A stretch of DNA of 64,000 nucleotides, from contig CM077116.1 of assembly GCA_039619475.1 (NCBI GenBank), positions 152,785,088 through 152,849,087 on the forward strand, written 5' to 3'. Of the stretch, positions 11,441-23,038 are shown piece after piece. Numbering within the stretch: position 1 is the stretch's first letter; each line of letters opens with the position of its first letter. Origin of the DNA: Icerya purchasi (Eukaryota > Arthropoda > Insecta > Hemiptera > Monophlebidae). Position numbers and translations under genes: made by a program. The notes under the pieces were generated by a model that was not told the origin of the DNA, did not search any database, and saw nothing but the letters and a program-made list of their open reading frames with translations.

Positions 11441-12290
11441 CGAGTTTTATTTACACACACATATATATATATATTTTTATATAGGGCTGAACAAAGTCGT
11501 ACTAGTGAAGATCCGGAATTCAAAAAAATAAATATGATCTCCCGTTTTTATTTCTCAGTGCAGCGGTTTTAATTTTTTAAGCATTGGCATTTTTTAGTGT
11601 CGGGTTAGATAAAATATTAGGCAAATTAGCTTTTTAGATGATCAAATAATTTACTTATTTTACAGAAAATTCAAATTTATTTACTTATTAACAGAAACAA
11701 AAGAAAAAAGAAGAAAAAAAGATCGCGGTAACAATGCAATAGGAAAAATCTAAAAGTGAAATAAAAAAATAGTACGTAAAAAAATAAATTGCAAAATTCT
11801 CTCGGATAACGCTAAATAAAAAAAATAATTAAATACATAACAACGCGTATACTTATTAGAAAAATATTTACAGTTTCGATGTTAGCGGACACGTTTTTAA
11901 TTTTCTTAATAATGCTTTGAATAACTTTAGTAGGATATTATTTTATTTACTGCTTTGTTAACTTATTTATTTTTCCTTCGAATGAAAAAAGTTATACAGT
12001 ATGTTTATATAGTGGTTATTTGGATAGTTTTTATGTGGGCTATTTAAAAGATGGTTTTCCTAACTTCTACGAACTAAAAATATCGCTGATCGAAATTCTG
12101 TGAAAATCTTCGCTTGTTTCATCGAACGTTTTCTCGTGGTACAATGGAAAAGATGAAAGAAGGACACGAAATCAGCGGCTGGACGAGAGAATCTAAAAAA
12201 CGATAACTGTTCGGGCAATTTAAATAGTTGCTGATGCGCAGTTGTCAAGAGATAGGAACGGTAGAGGATTAGAAATGGCTTGCGGGCGAT
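11441..12290. other. AT-rich flank downstream of the Asn-rich exon
   Basis: If the exon at 13139-12291 is a terminal exon, this is its 3' UTR and downstream DNA on the minus strand. Minus-strand AATAAA-type signals occur near 11940-11970. No other gene seen. Confidence 0.35.
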
Positions 12291-12898
12291 TCAATTGAAT
12301 GGGAACGCGGAAGAAGCTGAATTCGGATCTGCCGCCGGCTTATTTGAAAAAAACGACGCTGACACCGGTGACTGAAATCGAGTTGCCGCATTCGGATTAG
12401 CTCGGAAATTTGTCGCTTCGTTCCTGTACTGATTGCCGATCCCGTTAAAATTATTGTTTCTATTGATTAATTGCGCGGAATTTTTATTGCAATTTTCGGA
12501 GTTGCCCGATTGTAGTAAATGCCTGTTGTCGTGGAGGTTGTTGAAATTGTCGTTGTTTGTGTACGGCGGTTGGTAGTAATTGTTGTTGGCGAAGTAATTA
12601 TTCTGTTTGTTGTCGTTGCCGGTGTAGTGAGGTCCTTCGTAAGAGACGGCCTTAAAAATTTGGACCGCATCTTCCGAACGATTTATTGCATTGATGTTTT
12701 TATTGCCGAACGAGCTGTTTGGAGGGTTAATCGCGAAATCGCTAGCGATTGTTTTCACTTTTTCGACAGATTTAGCGCTCGAATTAACACCGGTGCTATT
12801 GTGCTTCGAGATACGTTGAAAATTAAAAGTCGGCTTGTAAGTAGTCGGAGAAAGAAATCGATTTTTGTTTTGACTACTTAAATTGTTAATATTAACAG

Positions 12899-12940
<42 letters not shown>

Positions 12941-13139
12941 CATTATTATTATTATAACTAACGCTACTACTATTACTATTATCATTATTTTTATCATTGC
13001 TATTGTTATTGCTATTAACAACTTGGTTTTTGAACAATGTGAAATTCTTCGTCGGGTATTCAGCGGGCAGTTGATTCGAGTTAGTGCCACCTTTCTGATC
13101 CCGTTGGGCTTGGTATAAAATGGATCTGGTACTTTTCTG
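12291..13139 (-). CDS. Asn/Ser-rich open exon, possible terminal exon of Skeletor
   Basis: On the minus strand a strong acceptor (TTTTTGGTGTTACAG) precedes 13139, and a phase-0 frame of about 282 codons then runs to TGA at 12293-12291. The product begins KSTRSILYQAQRDQKGG and is rich in Asn, Ser, Tyr and Pro. A poly-Asn run is encoded by the ATT/AAT microsatellite at 12900-12956. No domain is recognisable. Phase 0 matches the end of the Skeletor exon at 24940, and long Skeletor isoforms are known to end in low-complexity sequence, so it may be the C-terminal exon of that gene. The DOMON and plastocyanin-like exons expected between the two were not found. It could also be an alternative 3' end or an unrelated gene. 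An open frame this long is unusual in such AT-rich DNA. Confidence 0.5.
12900..12956. repeat. (TTA)n trinucleotide repeat
   Basis: About 19 units with single interruptions. On the minus strand it is read as AAT codons, giving the poly-Asn tract of the open exon. Further ATT/ATC units continue imperfectly to about 13015. Confidence 0.9.
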
Positions 13140-13712
13140 TAACACCAAAAATTTAAAAAATATCACACCGTTAGTTGAAATTGCCAAATTTAGCCCATCC
13201 AATTATTAATTTTAGTTTTATTACATAAAAAAGTTTCTAACAGGCGGTAGAAATGTTTTTTAGCGTTAAATCATCCTCATCGTGAATGATTATTTAATTT
13301 TAAGCTTACGAATAAAACTGGCCACTGTATACTACTACTCTGTGTATTCTTGGTGTTACAACTTTGTTTTGAGAGTTAGATGCTTTAATAGAGGAATTTC
13401 AATAGAACATTACACTACCATGGTGCACTAAGAATACCTTAGGTCGATATGTGAGAGAATGCTAAAGAAAAATCGCGTGTATCGGTAAGATATTTAACTT
13501 GTATTGTCTATAAAAAAAGTAACGATAATGTAACACGAGGAATGTATACGATGGTAATTCAAAAATACGATCACAAATATAAACTAGCCTGTACTCGAAT
13601 AAAGTAAAAAGTGTTCTCAAATTAAATTGCAAAATCAGTGAAAAGTCCGATTCCTTTAAAATTAATTAATAATCGTAACTTTTTTTGGACGCGGTTCTGA
13701 TTGGCCACTGAG
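13140..13712. other. Presumed intron, nothing recognised
   Basis: AT-rich sequence upstream of the acceptor at 13139, without a recognisable exon or element. Confidence 0.35.
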
Positions 13713-13713
13713 A

Positions 13714-13786
<73 letters not shown>

Positions 13787-13800
13787 ATATATATATATAT

Positions 13801-13892
<92 letters not shown>
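13713..13892. repeat. Long (AT)n followed by (AG)n microsatellite
   Basis: About 147 bp of AT repeats with interspersed ACAC and ACAT units, then about 16 AG units (13860-13892). The YIYIYI and LSLSLS frames on the minus strand are products of this repeat. Confidence 0.95.
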
Positions 13893-13895
<3 letters not shown>

Positions 13896-14087
13896 ACATA
13901 ATTAGTATACCCGGGGCTTCTCGGATTAAGATCTTTAAAGAATGTTTACAACATTATTTAAAAAGGCAGCGGTTTTATTTTTAATGTTTAGAAAAAAAAA
14001 AAAAATCAGAATAAAATAAATATAAACGTAAACATTAATATATCATTCGTATAACAGTATGTTCTTATAATGTTATATAATGATATA

Positions 14088-14881
14088 CGGTATGTCTGAA
14101 AAGTTCTCGAACTAATTTCCTACACTCGATACAAGTAGCGCTTTTTCTCGTTCAACCAAGGAAGTATGTAGTGCGAAGTCTAAAGAGTGTGTATACAAAA
14201 CCCCAGCGCTGACAGTCTCTCCGGTACTATGTGGTTAAGTATTGTGTGTTCATAACCCCTCGTGCAAGCTTGCGTTTTATGATGATTCAAAAACCATTCG
14301 GTGATGAAGCACTATCACCTACAATAACCACACTAAACGAAAATCTTCAGCGTGGTCAAGCCCGAAAGCTCAAAGATCCACGAAATTTCGGCAACAAAAA
14401 TCCAAAGTGAAGACAATGCTCATCGCATTCTTTAACTCGGAGGGTCTCATTCATCATGAATTCGTTCCAACTGGGCAAACTCTATCCGGAGGTAATGAAG
14501 CGTTTGTTACGTCGAGATCCGGGCCGTTGGACATTGTTGCACGACAATGCGCCGTCTCGTACGGTAAAACTTTTGACCCGTTACTACCTGTCCTATTCAC
14601 CCGATTTGACCCTGGAAGATTATTTTTTGTTCCCAAAAATCAAAATGAGGATGAAGGACAACTTTCACGGCGACATTTCGGCGATTTAACGAGCTTGCAC
14701 AAGGGGTTATGAACACGCAATACTTAACCGCGCACTTCTCGGAAACTAAGAGACTGGCAGCGTTGGAATTTTGTATACACACTCTTTAGACTTCTTACTA
14801 CATACTTTCTTGGTTGAACGAGAAAAAGCGCTACTTGTATCGAGTGTAGAAAATTAGTTCGGGAACTTTTCAGATACACTG
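14088..14881 (+). mobile_element. Mariner element with ~185-bp inverted terminal repeats
   Basis: TA dinucleotides at 14086-14087 and 14882-14883 flank the element, as expected for mariner insertion. The left arm (14088-14270) and right arm (14692-14881) are inverted copies with few differences, sharing for example TACACTCGATACAAGTAG and TCTAAAGAGTGTGTATACAA. Canonical mariner TIRs are around 30 bp, so these arms are unusually long. The interior of about 420 bp carries pieces of a mariner transposase with most of the gene deleted. The element cannot supply its own transposase. Confidence 0.85.
14282..14689 (+). pseudogene. Mariner transposase, internally deleted and frameshifted
   Basis: Three remnants of a roughly 345-residue family are visible. 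The first runs from the ATG at 14282 and includes IQKPFGDEALS, typical of the N-terminal helix-turn-helix region; it stops at about 14408. The second is KTMLIAFFNSEGLIHHEFVP from 14407, the start of the catalytic core. The third, after a shift into the frame at 14456-14689, has PEVMKRL, then LLHDNAP with the second catalytic Asp, then YSPDLTLEDYFLFP with the third Asp. The first catalytic Asp region and most of the N-terminal half are missing. The gene is dead and sits between the two long inverted repeats. Confidence 0.85.
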
Positions 14882-14883
14882 TA

Positions 14884-15532
14884 TGTGTGTGTTTCGGATG
14901 GTAAGTGATATTTTGTATCATTAGGACTGACCTCCTGAGTACTCTACTGGAATGTAACGGATGTTTCGGGGAAAATGAAACGGTCGATGTCTTGAATTTG
15001 TTCGACTATACAACGATGATAATAATATTTTAGCGAGAGAACATCGATTAAGCTATGAGAATATTTCGATGATTTATTCTTGAAAATAGTCGATTGCTCG
15101 AAAGCTACATGATGAATGGTTTAAAGGTAGAGGTAATTAACTGCGGGAAAAGTCGTTAAAGTAGCTTTCCAGAAAATATTTCAGCCGTCAAGAATTATAA
15201 CTGGTACGTCAAAAATGTAAACTAATCGTTAGCAAACGTATGCGCATTTATATCGAGCGATAATAATTAAACCGATCAACTGTACTTTTAAATTGTTTCG
15301 CACCTGATAGGACATAACGATTAAGTAAATTTTCGGAGGGAGTAATGAAATTACGGAATTTCTGATACATTTAATTCTGTAAAGTGATCAATTACTTATG
15401 ACGCGTATGTCGAGGGGACAGTTTAATCTGAATATTTATTTGCAGTTATTGTCGATCATAAACTATATCTGAATTTGATTGTATTTATACAGTCAACCAC
15501 TTGCATAAGAACAGGGATTCGAAACAATTTAA
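14884..15532. other. No gene recognised
   Basis: AT-rich filler between the mariner element and the 3' end of the I-like LINE. Confidence 0.4.
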
Positions 15533-16990
15533 CTAATTGTTTACTGATAAAGAATTCCATTCCTTTAATACCTGCTTTTTAAAATTAGATCTGCTGACTT
15601 TGTTGAATTCACACTGCCAGACCATATGATTTATAGAGCCTTCTAATCCACATTTAGGGCAAGTGCTCTATGTTACAATATTTATTTCGGCTAAATGTTA
15701 CAGGGCTCTACAGGCCTTTATGCAAGGCCCTGTTGAGGTGTCTTCCGCTAAACCACTCTATTTTAGGCACTGACGTTACTACTTTCGTTTGGGATTTCTA
15801 AGAGTAAGAAACTCATTGTTCCATTCTCCGTATATGTTGTTTTTAACCATGGTAACAAAATCGCTCCAATTCAATTCTTTCGTTTGCTCTGCGCGCCCTT
15901 TCGTCGGCTTTCTCGGCTCCGATAATAGCATAGTGAGAAGGAATCCGCTCCAATAAAACCTGACTACTCCTATCTCATGCATACGCGTATATTTCCTTAT
16001 TAAACATTCCATATTTCATCTATTGTTGATATAGGTTAACTTTGACAAAATTGCGAGGGAGTCTATTAAAATTAATATTTTTGGAGCAAGATAAACATCT
16101 AAATATTGCGTACATTTCTGTGATGAATGATGTACCTGCGTGTGGCAAATGGAATGTTTTGCGACCTATTATTGTTCGCATGATAAAAGGCAGCGTTGTA
16201 TTTGTTCTAAGATACATCTATGGATTCGTCAGTGTAAAATATTTAATATTATTTAAATCGGGAATTTATGTAATTAAAGCATTATCATATTCTGAACCTG
16301 GATTACCAACTTTTGAAAATGTATCATCAATCACCTCTATTTGTATCCAATATCCGGGTTATTGAACATCCAGTCCATATAGCGCCGCCTTAGAATTGCA
16401 GTAAGTTTTCAATTGCAAATTTTATTATAACTTTGTATTAGTGGTGGAAGAGGAGTAAACTCTCAATAAGTACTGCTTATTGAACTGATTAAGATGGGGA
16501 GTAGTTTGTTTATGAAATGAGATCGTTGTTTTTTAATTTCGAGTTGAAATTTGTCCGCCATATATTTCATAGAATACATTTCTGGTATTTCTTCTGTTTC
16601 GGCTAAAACAGCATGATATGGAGTTGATTTCATACATTCTAGACAAAGTTGAAGGGCACGGTTTTGGATTATTTGAAGAGCCTGTAATTTTGATTTATTG
16701 AAGTTAAGTAACGGAGCAAGGAAATCTATGATTTAATGATTTCCTTATAGATTTTAATTAAAGATCTGGAATCTGCCTCCAGCTGCATTCTGCCAAATTT
16801 CGTAAAATATTTAAGCTTTTTTTTCATATTTATCAGATATGTACTGTATTTCTTCCTTCCACTCAGGCTTTGACTCGAATTGAACCCCAAAGCATTTGAC
16901 TGAATTTTTTGAATCTAACAGAAGGATTATTTATTTTAAGTAGTGGAAACGCTTGAATTCTGCACTTATAAAACTAAACATCGATATTTA
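15533..16990 (-). pseudogene. I-like LINE: RT thumb, RNase H and CCHC remnant
   Basis: Read leftwards from about 16990 with several frame changes, the sequence gives an RT thumb region (WKEEIQYISDKYEKKLKYF-like). It continues as STPYHAVLAETEEIPEMYSM and KYMADKFQLEIKKQR, a linker typical of these elements. An RNase H segment follows (FITEMYAIFRCLS, 16217-16020), then NKTKEL-type sequence (16012-15779), and finally the C-terminal zinc motif CPKCGLEGSINHMVWQC ending at TAG 15535-15533. The catalytic RT motifs are absent, so the copy is 5'-truncated. Frameshifts and stops show it is inactive. A RNase H domain downstream of RT places it in the I group in the broad sense. Confidence 0.7.
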
Positions 16991-17262
16991 GACCTATTTA
17001 ATCTAGCAGTAACAAATCACATAAACCGTTCATTATTTATAAATATACAAATTCGTGTGCTAAAGGAATATTATCAAACTGTAATATATCCGTATGTATT
17101 AATCAATGTTAACAATCCATAGTTACACGTAAATCCATATACATGCACTTCACTTCAATTCCCCCAAAAACCGAAAAATATCGAACAGTTGTAAAACTTA
17201 CAAAGATGAGTGCACGTAAGAGGTCGAAGATCTTTGAACCCTCCTCAGGATATCAAATTCAC

Positions 17263-18690
17263 TTTTTTTTTTTTTTTTTTTTTTACATCACACCGGTCCT
17301 AAGACCATAATTGACGAGGCTATTATTTTATTTTATTTTTTATTTTTTTTTTCATGCTCAGTTACTCAGCGGCAGCATAAGCATTAGTCGATCGGAAAAA
17401 CTGATTACTATAGTTTGGAGTTCATTCCTTTCACATCCGAGATGTTAGTGGCGGAGTTATCTTCTGCTTCTGATATCTAATACTGTTTACTATAACGCTG
17501 GATTTTGTTCGTTCGACGGCTGAGGTATTAACGACGATGTTATCTATTGCATCTGACACCTAGGGCGTTACCGGCCCATGTTCTTTTGAGCCTCCTTGGT
17601 TGATCCCAGTGTTCGATACTTCTGGATTTTGATTGAGTTGAAGAGCCTTATAAAAGTGTTTGTATTGTTTTAAGTATAAATCGTTTACGTATGGAACATC
17701 TAAGTCTGTATGTAGAGTGTGATTCGATACATAGTACGGTGCGTCTACCATTTGCCTCAACGTTTTCGATTGGAACTGTTGAACCCTATTTAGGTTACTT
17801 TTCGCAGTGGCTCCATATACTTCTAATCCGTATCTCCAGGCTGGCGCTATGACTGAAAGATAAACTAGCTTTTTGCATTTCAAGCTCACTGGTGACTTTT
17901 TGCCTATTATGCTGTTGAGAGCCTTAGTTCTTGAAGCCATTTTTTGCCGGATGAACGATATATGGCTTCTATCTAATATCATACCCAGGTGTTTAATATG
18001 ATTTTCTTGAATTATGCACTGATTATTTATTGTATTAGGGGGGCAGTTTTGCACGTTTAGAGTGAAAGTTACTTGTCTGGTTTTTTGGTGGTTTAGTTTA
18101 ATCTTCCATTTATGCGCCCACTGCTGGATAGCAGTTAAATGCTCCTGCGTTAACAAGGATGCGTACACTGGGTTTTTGTGCCGAGCAAGAATATCATCCG
18201 CAAAGGTAGCGATTACTGTCGTTCTTAGTACTGGCACATCCGCTGTGTAAATGGAATACAGGAGCGGGCCAAGTACATTACTTTGTGGCACTGATGCCTT
18301 TATGTTATTTGACAAAGATAATGATGAGTTTATCTTGACATTGAAACTTATGTTTGTCAAATATGATACCATAACTACATATAAGTCATTTGGTAAAGTT
18401 AGTTTTAGTTTACATAGTAATCCTTGATGCCAAACGCGATCGAAGGCCTATTCAATATCCAGGAAAATGGCGTTACAATATTCTCCTTTCTCTAATGTAG
18501 CTGCTATTTTGTCTGTTATCCTATGTACCTGATGAACAGATGAGTGTCTTCCGCGGAAACCGAACTGATGATTTGGAATAATCCTATTTTCTGTTACACT
18601 TATATACCGCATTGTTGTAATCAAATAATTTGCATTGAAAAACACGTTAAAAATTTTTCGTCTTAGCGCTTCGTACGCGAAAAAAATCAC
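17263..18690 (-). pseudogene. Jockey-like LINE, 5'-truncated, one in-frame stop
   Basis: A single minus-strand frame runs from 18690 to the stop at 17560 and is broken only by TAG at 18450-18448. Motifs in order: NHQFGFRGRHSSVHQVHRIT (RT motif 2), then AIFLDIE-stop-AFDRVWHQGLL (catalytic Asp block), VPQSNVLGPLLYSIYTADVP, the FADD active site in ATFADDILA, then LNHQKTRQVTF, HLGMILD and the thumb through WRYGLEVYGA. Both the catalytic Asp of the first block and the FADD pair are present. The endonuclease and ORF1 are missing 5' of 18690. About 275 bp of 3' UTR lead to a poly(A) tail (T run 17284-17263). Domain order and tail fit jockey-clade elements. Confidence 0.88.
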
Positions 18691-19002
18691 GACAATTAAA
18701 TGAGGGAATTTTTATACCGATTCTTTCTAATAAATATGGAGAAATTATTATCTCCCCGTGAAAAGCAACGTATACAATAAGTATAGACCGGCTTCCATTC
18801 TTCGGATCTTAAAAGTCTTAAAATTAAAAACATTAAATTTTGTACAAAAAATTTCATATTCGAAATGTTTAGAAAATAAGTACTTCAAAAACTGCATCCG
18901 AACTGCTCCTACTTTTTTTGATCATTATTTTAGATGAGGGATTCCAAATAATAGCTGAAAAAGCCTTAAATAAAAGCGAATTGAGCAGTTTTTATATAAA
19001 AT
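18691..19002. other. No gene recognised
   Basis: AT-rich filler between two minus-strand retroelement pieces. Confidence 0.35.
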
Positions 19003-19290
19003 TATTTTTTTTTGTTTTTTTTTTTTTTTTTTGTATGGCCCCGCTTTAGTTAACTATCAAGCCATTTGGCCACCAACCAGTTAATATAAGAATACTGCCA
19101 ACTAATGAAGGATACATAATATTTAATTGGGAAAAAGGTTGCAGACAACCATGGCCGTAAATGTTCAACATTACCCACGGAAGCTGAATAAAATCTTTAG
19201 GAAAGAATTTAAAATGATTAACCTCGGCAATATAATTTCTACAAGTTCCAAATAAAAAACGCAACATTTTTCTTGCCTTACTGACCATAA
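19003..19290 (-). mobile_element. LINE 3' tail fragment (family with GGCTTGATAGTTAA end)
   Basis: On the minus strand the sequence ends GGCCAAATGGCTTGATAGTT, then AACTAAAGCGGGGCCATAC and a long A run (T run at about 19003-19032 on the plus strand). The preceding ~170 bp, including CCGTGGGTAATGTTGAAC and CAATTAAATATTATGTATC, matches the plus-strand copy at about 38990-39146. The shared open frame ends TGWWPNGLIVN but is not convincing protein. I read this as a 5'-truncated LINE or SINE 3' end. Confidence 0.7.
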
Positions 19291-19799
19291 ATCTAATAAA
19301 TGAGCATTGAACGTGAACTACCCTTAAATCTCGAATTTCATTTTCCAGGTTAACTTCTTCTATAATGTAGCTTGGTTTAATTGTCTCAAACTTACGCGCA
19401 AAAGTAATATGATTAAAATTTTGAATATTATTTTTAATATAATAAAATTCGATTTGAAATATTAAATATGTTTATAGATATTATATCGCATTGCGGGTTC
19501 TTATAATTCCTTACTTAATTTATTGCGGGGGAGTTTCAAATTTGGCAAATATTAATTCTTTCTTTACATGCATCATTGAATTTTCTTTTCTCTTTCTAGA
19601 AAATTATATATAATTTTTTGAAAATTTTTTGTAACCTTGTATTTTTTTTTTTTCTGTATAACACGTTCTACTGTAAATTTCGGCTGAAGAACTGAACATA
19701 AGCTTAACAAAACACGGATTCTGCCTCAGGATCACATTTATCTTAATGCACAATTTTTGTTTCCATAAGTTAAAATTCCACATAACCTATCACTTCTTA
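19291..19799. other. No gene recognised
   Basis: AT-rich sequence with no supported feature. Confidence 0.35.
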
Positions 19800-20340
19800 T
19801 TCTTCATTGACCTCGGTTTCGACTATATTGTGTCCATCTGTTCGCATATTAGCACCGGATGTTGGTCACGACAATGTTCTGTGTGCAACACCGATGCGTC
19901 TGTAAGATTACCCTCCTTAAGGTGAAATTTCTATAACGCATCAGACGCACGAGTGCATTATTTGTATTATGCCTGCGACTGCCATAAATAGTTTAGTAAC
20001 AGGTTACCTATCCTCCTTGAAGGCAGCAACGGCGGCGCTCCACAGCCTTTACAAATCAGACTATTGTTCACAATACCAACGTCAGGTCCCGGATGACAAG
20101 CCGGTTTATTCACTTGTCGCTACTACCCTTACTTATGAACGCTAACCAGAATATGAATTGTGTTAATACCAGGGCGTACCTCCGAGGCGACGCGTGTCAG
20201 TATCGCCTGGCTGGCATGAGAAATATGCAGGGGCTACCGGTTCATCGGCGAGGCCGGATAAAGAAGCGAGCCTTAATCACCAGAAATAGCAATAGAAGTA
20301 ATCGTGTTCTACGAGTAACAATACTAAATGTAATAAGAAC
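19800..20340 (+). other. Possible LINE 5' region
   Basis: A markedly less AT-rich island containing GGCAGCAACGGCGGCGCTCC, followed by a frame (20093-20437) reading KKRALITRNSNRSNRVLRVT. It could be the 5' UTR and first codons of a non-LTR element, which often begin the endonuclease with a TWNVRTL-like motif (here perhaps TILNVIRT). The evidence is weak, and the frame soon runs into ordinary AT-rich DNA. Confidence 0.25.
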
Positions 20341-20437
20341 TCAAACCTTCTTTAATTTATTCAAGAATTTTCACTTTGAATTTTCGTTGGATGCGAATGT
20401 TTCTCTTCATTTTCGGGTTTTGAAACTTCACTTTTAG

Positions 20438-22477
20438 TTCCTTAATCTACTCTACTGTAGTAATTAATCGTTTTTCTTTTTTTTCTTCATACCATTTTTG
20501 TTATTACAATGCCCGTGATATCTGTGATAGTCCTGATCACATTTTTTTTTTTGTATTGTTATTTTTCGCTTTTTAAATATTTCTTATATCGGAACTCTTA
20601 CATTTCTCGTTTATAGTACCATTGCTCCTTAATTATCTTTCACTGTTATTTGTTATCGTTCTTTTTAAATTTTTCGTTGTACGCTCTCAATATTTGAATT
20701 ATACATTTTAAATTATTTTCTTGCACCGGAGCTAGTAGTGTCTTTCTGTCGTCGGTAGACATCGGAAGAAATAACACCTTATTATTTTACATTTCTTTCG
20801 TGGCCGTATATTCAAAATGGTTTAGGTAGTGAAAAAGAAAAAAAATTAATTAACACGAAGAGAAACGCTGGCTTTTTTATTATCGGAAATCCTAGTATGG
20901 GGCTGTCTGATCTGAAATAAATATTTCCAGAACGATAAGGAATTCTTACTTACTAAGTGTGTTATAATGAGTACTAATTTATCAATAAATCGGAAGGAAT
21001 GTTACTTGGCGCCTACACATATTTTCGTCGATTTTTCTACGCAATGACGACGTTCCTTATAATTTCGTTGATGTTCGTGATTTCACATGGTTTTTGTACT
21101 TTTTCCTCTCTCCTTTTTCAATCAGATTTTTCATTTCAATGTAACTTTAGCCTGATAATAATAGTAGCTTAAAAATGGACACTTCCTTTTCATAGCTTAA
21201 AATTTGATTAATTTTAATCGAGGTGGAATATGCTGTGATTTTATGCAAAAATTTCAATCGCAGTTTTTTACTTTTTTATTAACGCCGTTTGTCCGGGAAT
21301 TTGATTTCTTTTTAGATATGTATTTCATTGATCGCTGGTTCCGGCTCGATGCACGATCCACACATTGTATAGATTGTAATTTTATTAATTAATTAATTTA
21401 TTTGACCGGTAATATTTGAATAAATTAAAAAATTTTTAATTTTCAGAATGAAAAACGAATCGCTAATTAAAATTTAACTTTTAATTTCTAAAGTACTAAA
21501 AGTTAATTGTTAATAAAATGTTCAAGCGAAAACATATTTCATAAACGCGTTTGCGACGGAAAATGTACCGCTGTGAATTAAATCATAATTTCGGGTTGAG
21601 CGAGAAGCGCCCACAGAACACTAATGTTAACTTAGGCTATTTAGAGAAGTCATTTTAGTAGACAATTTCGCCATTAATATTGAATTAGGAGAAAGTGATT
21701 GTAACGGAGGGTATAAACGCGAAGGTGTTTACAGATAATCGATGCGGAGTGTTATCCTAGTTTTTTAGATAATACGATTCAAAAATAATTATTATTACCG
21801 ATAATAATAAATTTAGTAGTAGTAATATTACGGTCTAATGCTGGGAAAGTTGATAGGTATTTGCTCATTACTTACGGTATGGCTTGAGTTGGTTTTTTGT
21901 TTTTCTAATTTTGAAATTGTTGCAACACAAGAAGATAAAACCTGGCTAAAGAGCAACCTCTTGAACCAAATTACTGTTCAGTGGGTAAGATTTTAAGGAA
22001 GTTTCTTTTAGAAATGCAGCGATGATATTTGCAGTCAAATGACTGCATGTTATGAGTAAAAATTCTCATAATGTAAAAGTTTCTAGATCCGCACCAGATT
22101 ATAACAGCTAAACTAACAATGAGTAAACGTTTCCAATTTTTATTTATTATTTTTAGTGTTATTAATTTTAGTTATATTGATCTGCAAAATGATATCCGAT
22201 TTCTCTTATTTCCGTTTTATTCATTACTCGATTCTTATCATGTTCGTAAACAGAAGTAAACAGAGGCAGATAAAGAAAAATTAAGAAACCGTATTAATCT
22301 TTTAATGTTAAGGATGTGATGTACTTTTAATAGTTTAATTCTGTCAATGAGAAATACTTGCGCTTTACCGGAGATTTGGTACTTTGAACTCTGTATCGAG
22401 TTGTATGTAAATATATTTCGTTCTCCGCGGTATCTTTTCCAACTCCGCATTTTATTTTAAATTGCACATCTTCTTCT
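20438..22477. other. Presumed intron, nothing recognised
   Basis: AT-rich DNA. I looked for DOMON-type exons on the minus strand and did not recognise any. Confidence 0.35.
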
Positions 22478-23038
22478 TCATTCGCTATCACGATCACGGA
22501 GGTTGGCGATCAACGTGGCTACGTCATCTCTTGACATGACAGCCTGGAAAATGGCAATAAGCGAGTAGTAAACCACCTCCAAAAGTTCTTTGTCCATGAA
22601 TTTTGAGAATGTTGTTCTTTTGTCCGACAGCTTTCCTTCCAGAGTAATGCGCAGAATCTCATATTTTGATCTTTTCATAATGCGATATTTCAATTTCTTT
22701 TTTTTTTTTAGGAAGTTCAGTAGCTCCGGTTTTTCCTTCATTCTTTTCAGAACCTCTTCGTTCGCAACCTTTTTTTTCGTTCAGGAGATTTTCAGCATGC
22801 GCTTGTATAACTTGAAAGCCTCAATATATTCCTCCAAGGCAGCGTCAACGTCCAGCAATCGTGTTTTACGCAGAGCTTTGCGGTAGTCCATAACACACGC
22901 ATATACATCGATGTTTACGTGACGGCAACTCGTAAAAACGGCTTCACGTGTGCTCACGGCATTTTTGAAACCAAGCCGCGTATTTCCTGTCTTTGAATAT
23001 CCCGTGGTAAGTATTAATTTCAAAAACATTTTAATCAT
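22478..23038 (-). pseudogene. RTE-like LINE, internally deleted
   Basis: The first piece (23038-22781) reads TRLGFKNAVSTREAVFTSCR followed by HVNIDVYACVMDYRKAL, matching RT motifs 2 and 3 where the catalytic Asp of the FIDY/FVDY block is kept as MDY. The second piece (22741-22478) reads MKRSKYEILRITLEGKLSDK and ends IANLRDRDSE, the usual C-terminal end of these proteins (family pattern RGSKY..L.LI..GKI.G.R and IANLR.GDG). The central RT, including the YADD active site, has been deleted. The copy is inactive. Confidence 0.75.

Noticed and set aside
13622..13899. Minus-strand frames of YIYIYI and LSLSLS
   Set aside because: They are translations of the (AT)n and (AG)n microsatellite.
8145..16391. 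Shared 16-mer TAAGGCGGCGCTATAT at about 8.15 and 16.38 kb
   Set aside because: There is no similarity beyond the word, and it lies in opposite orientation relative to the nearby LINE remnants. A chance match is plausible in this much sequence.
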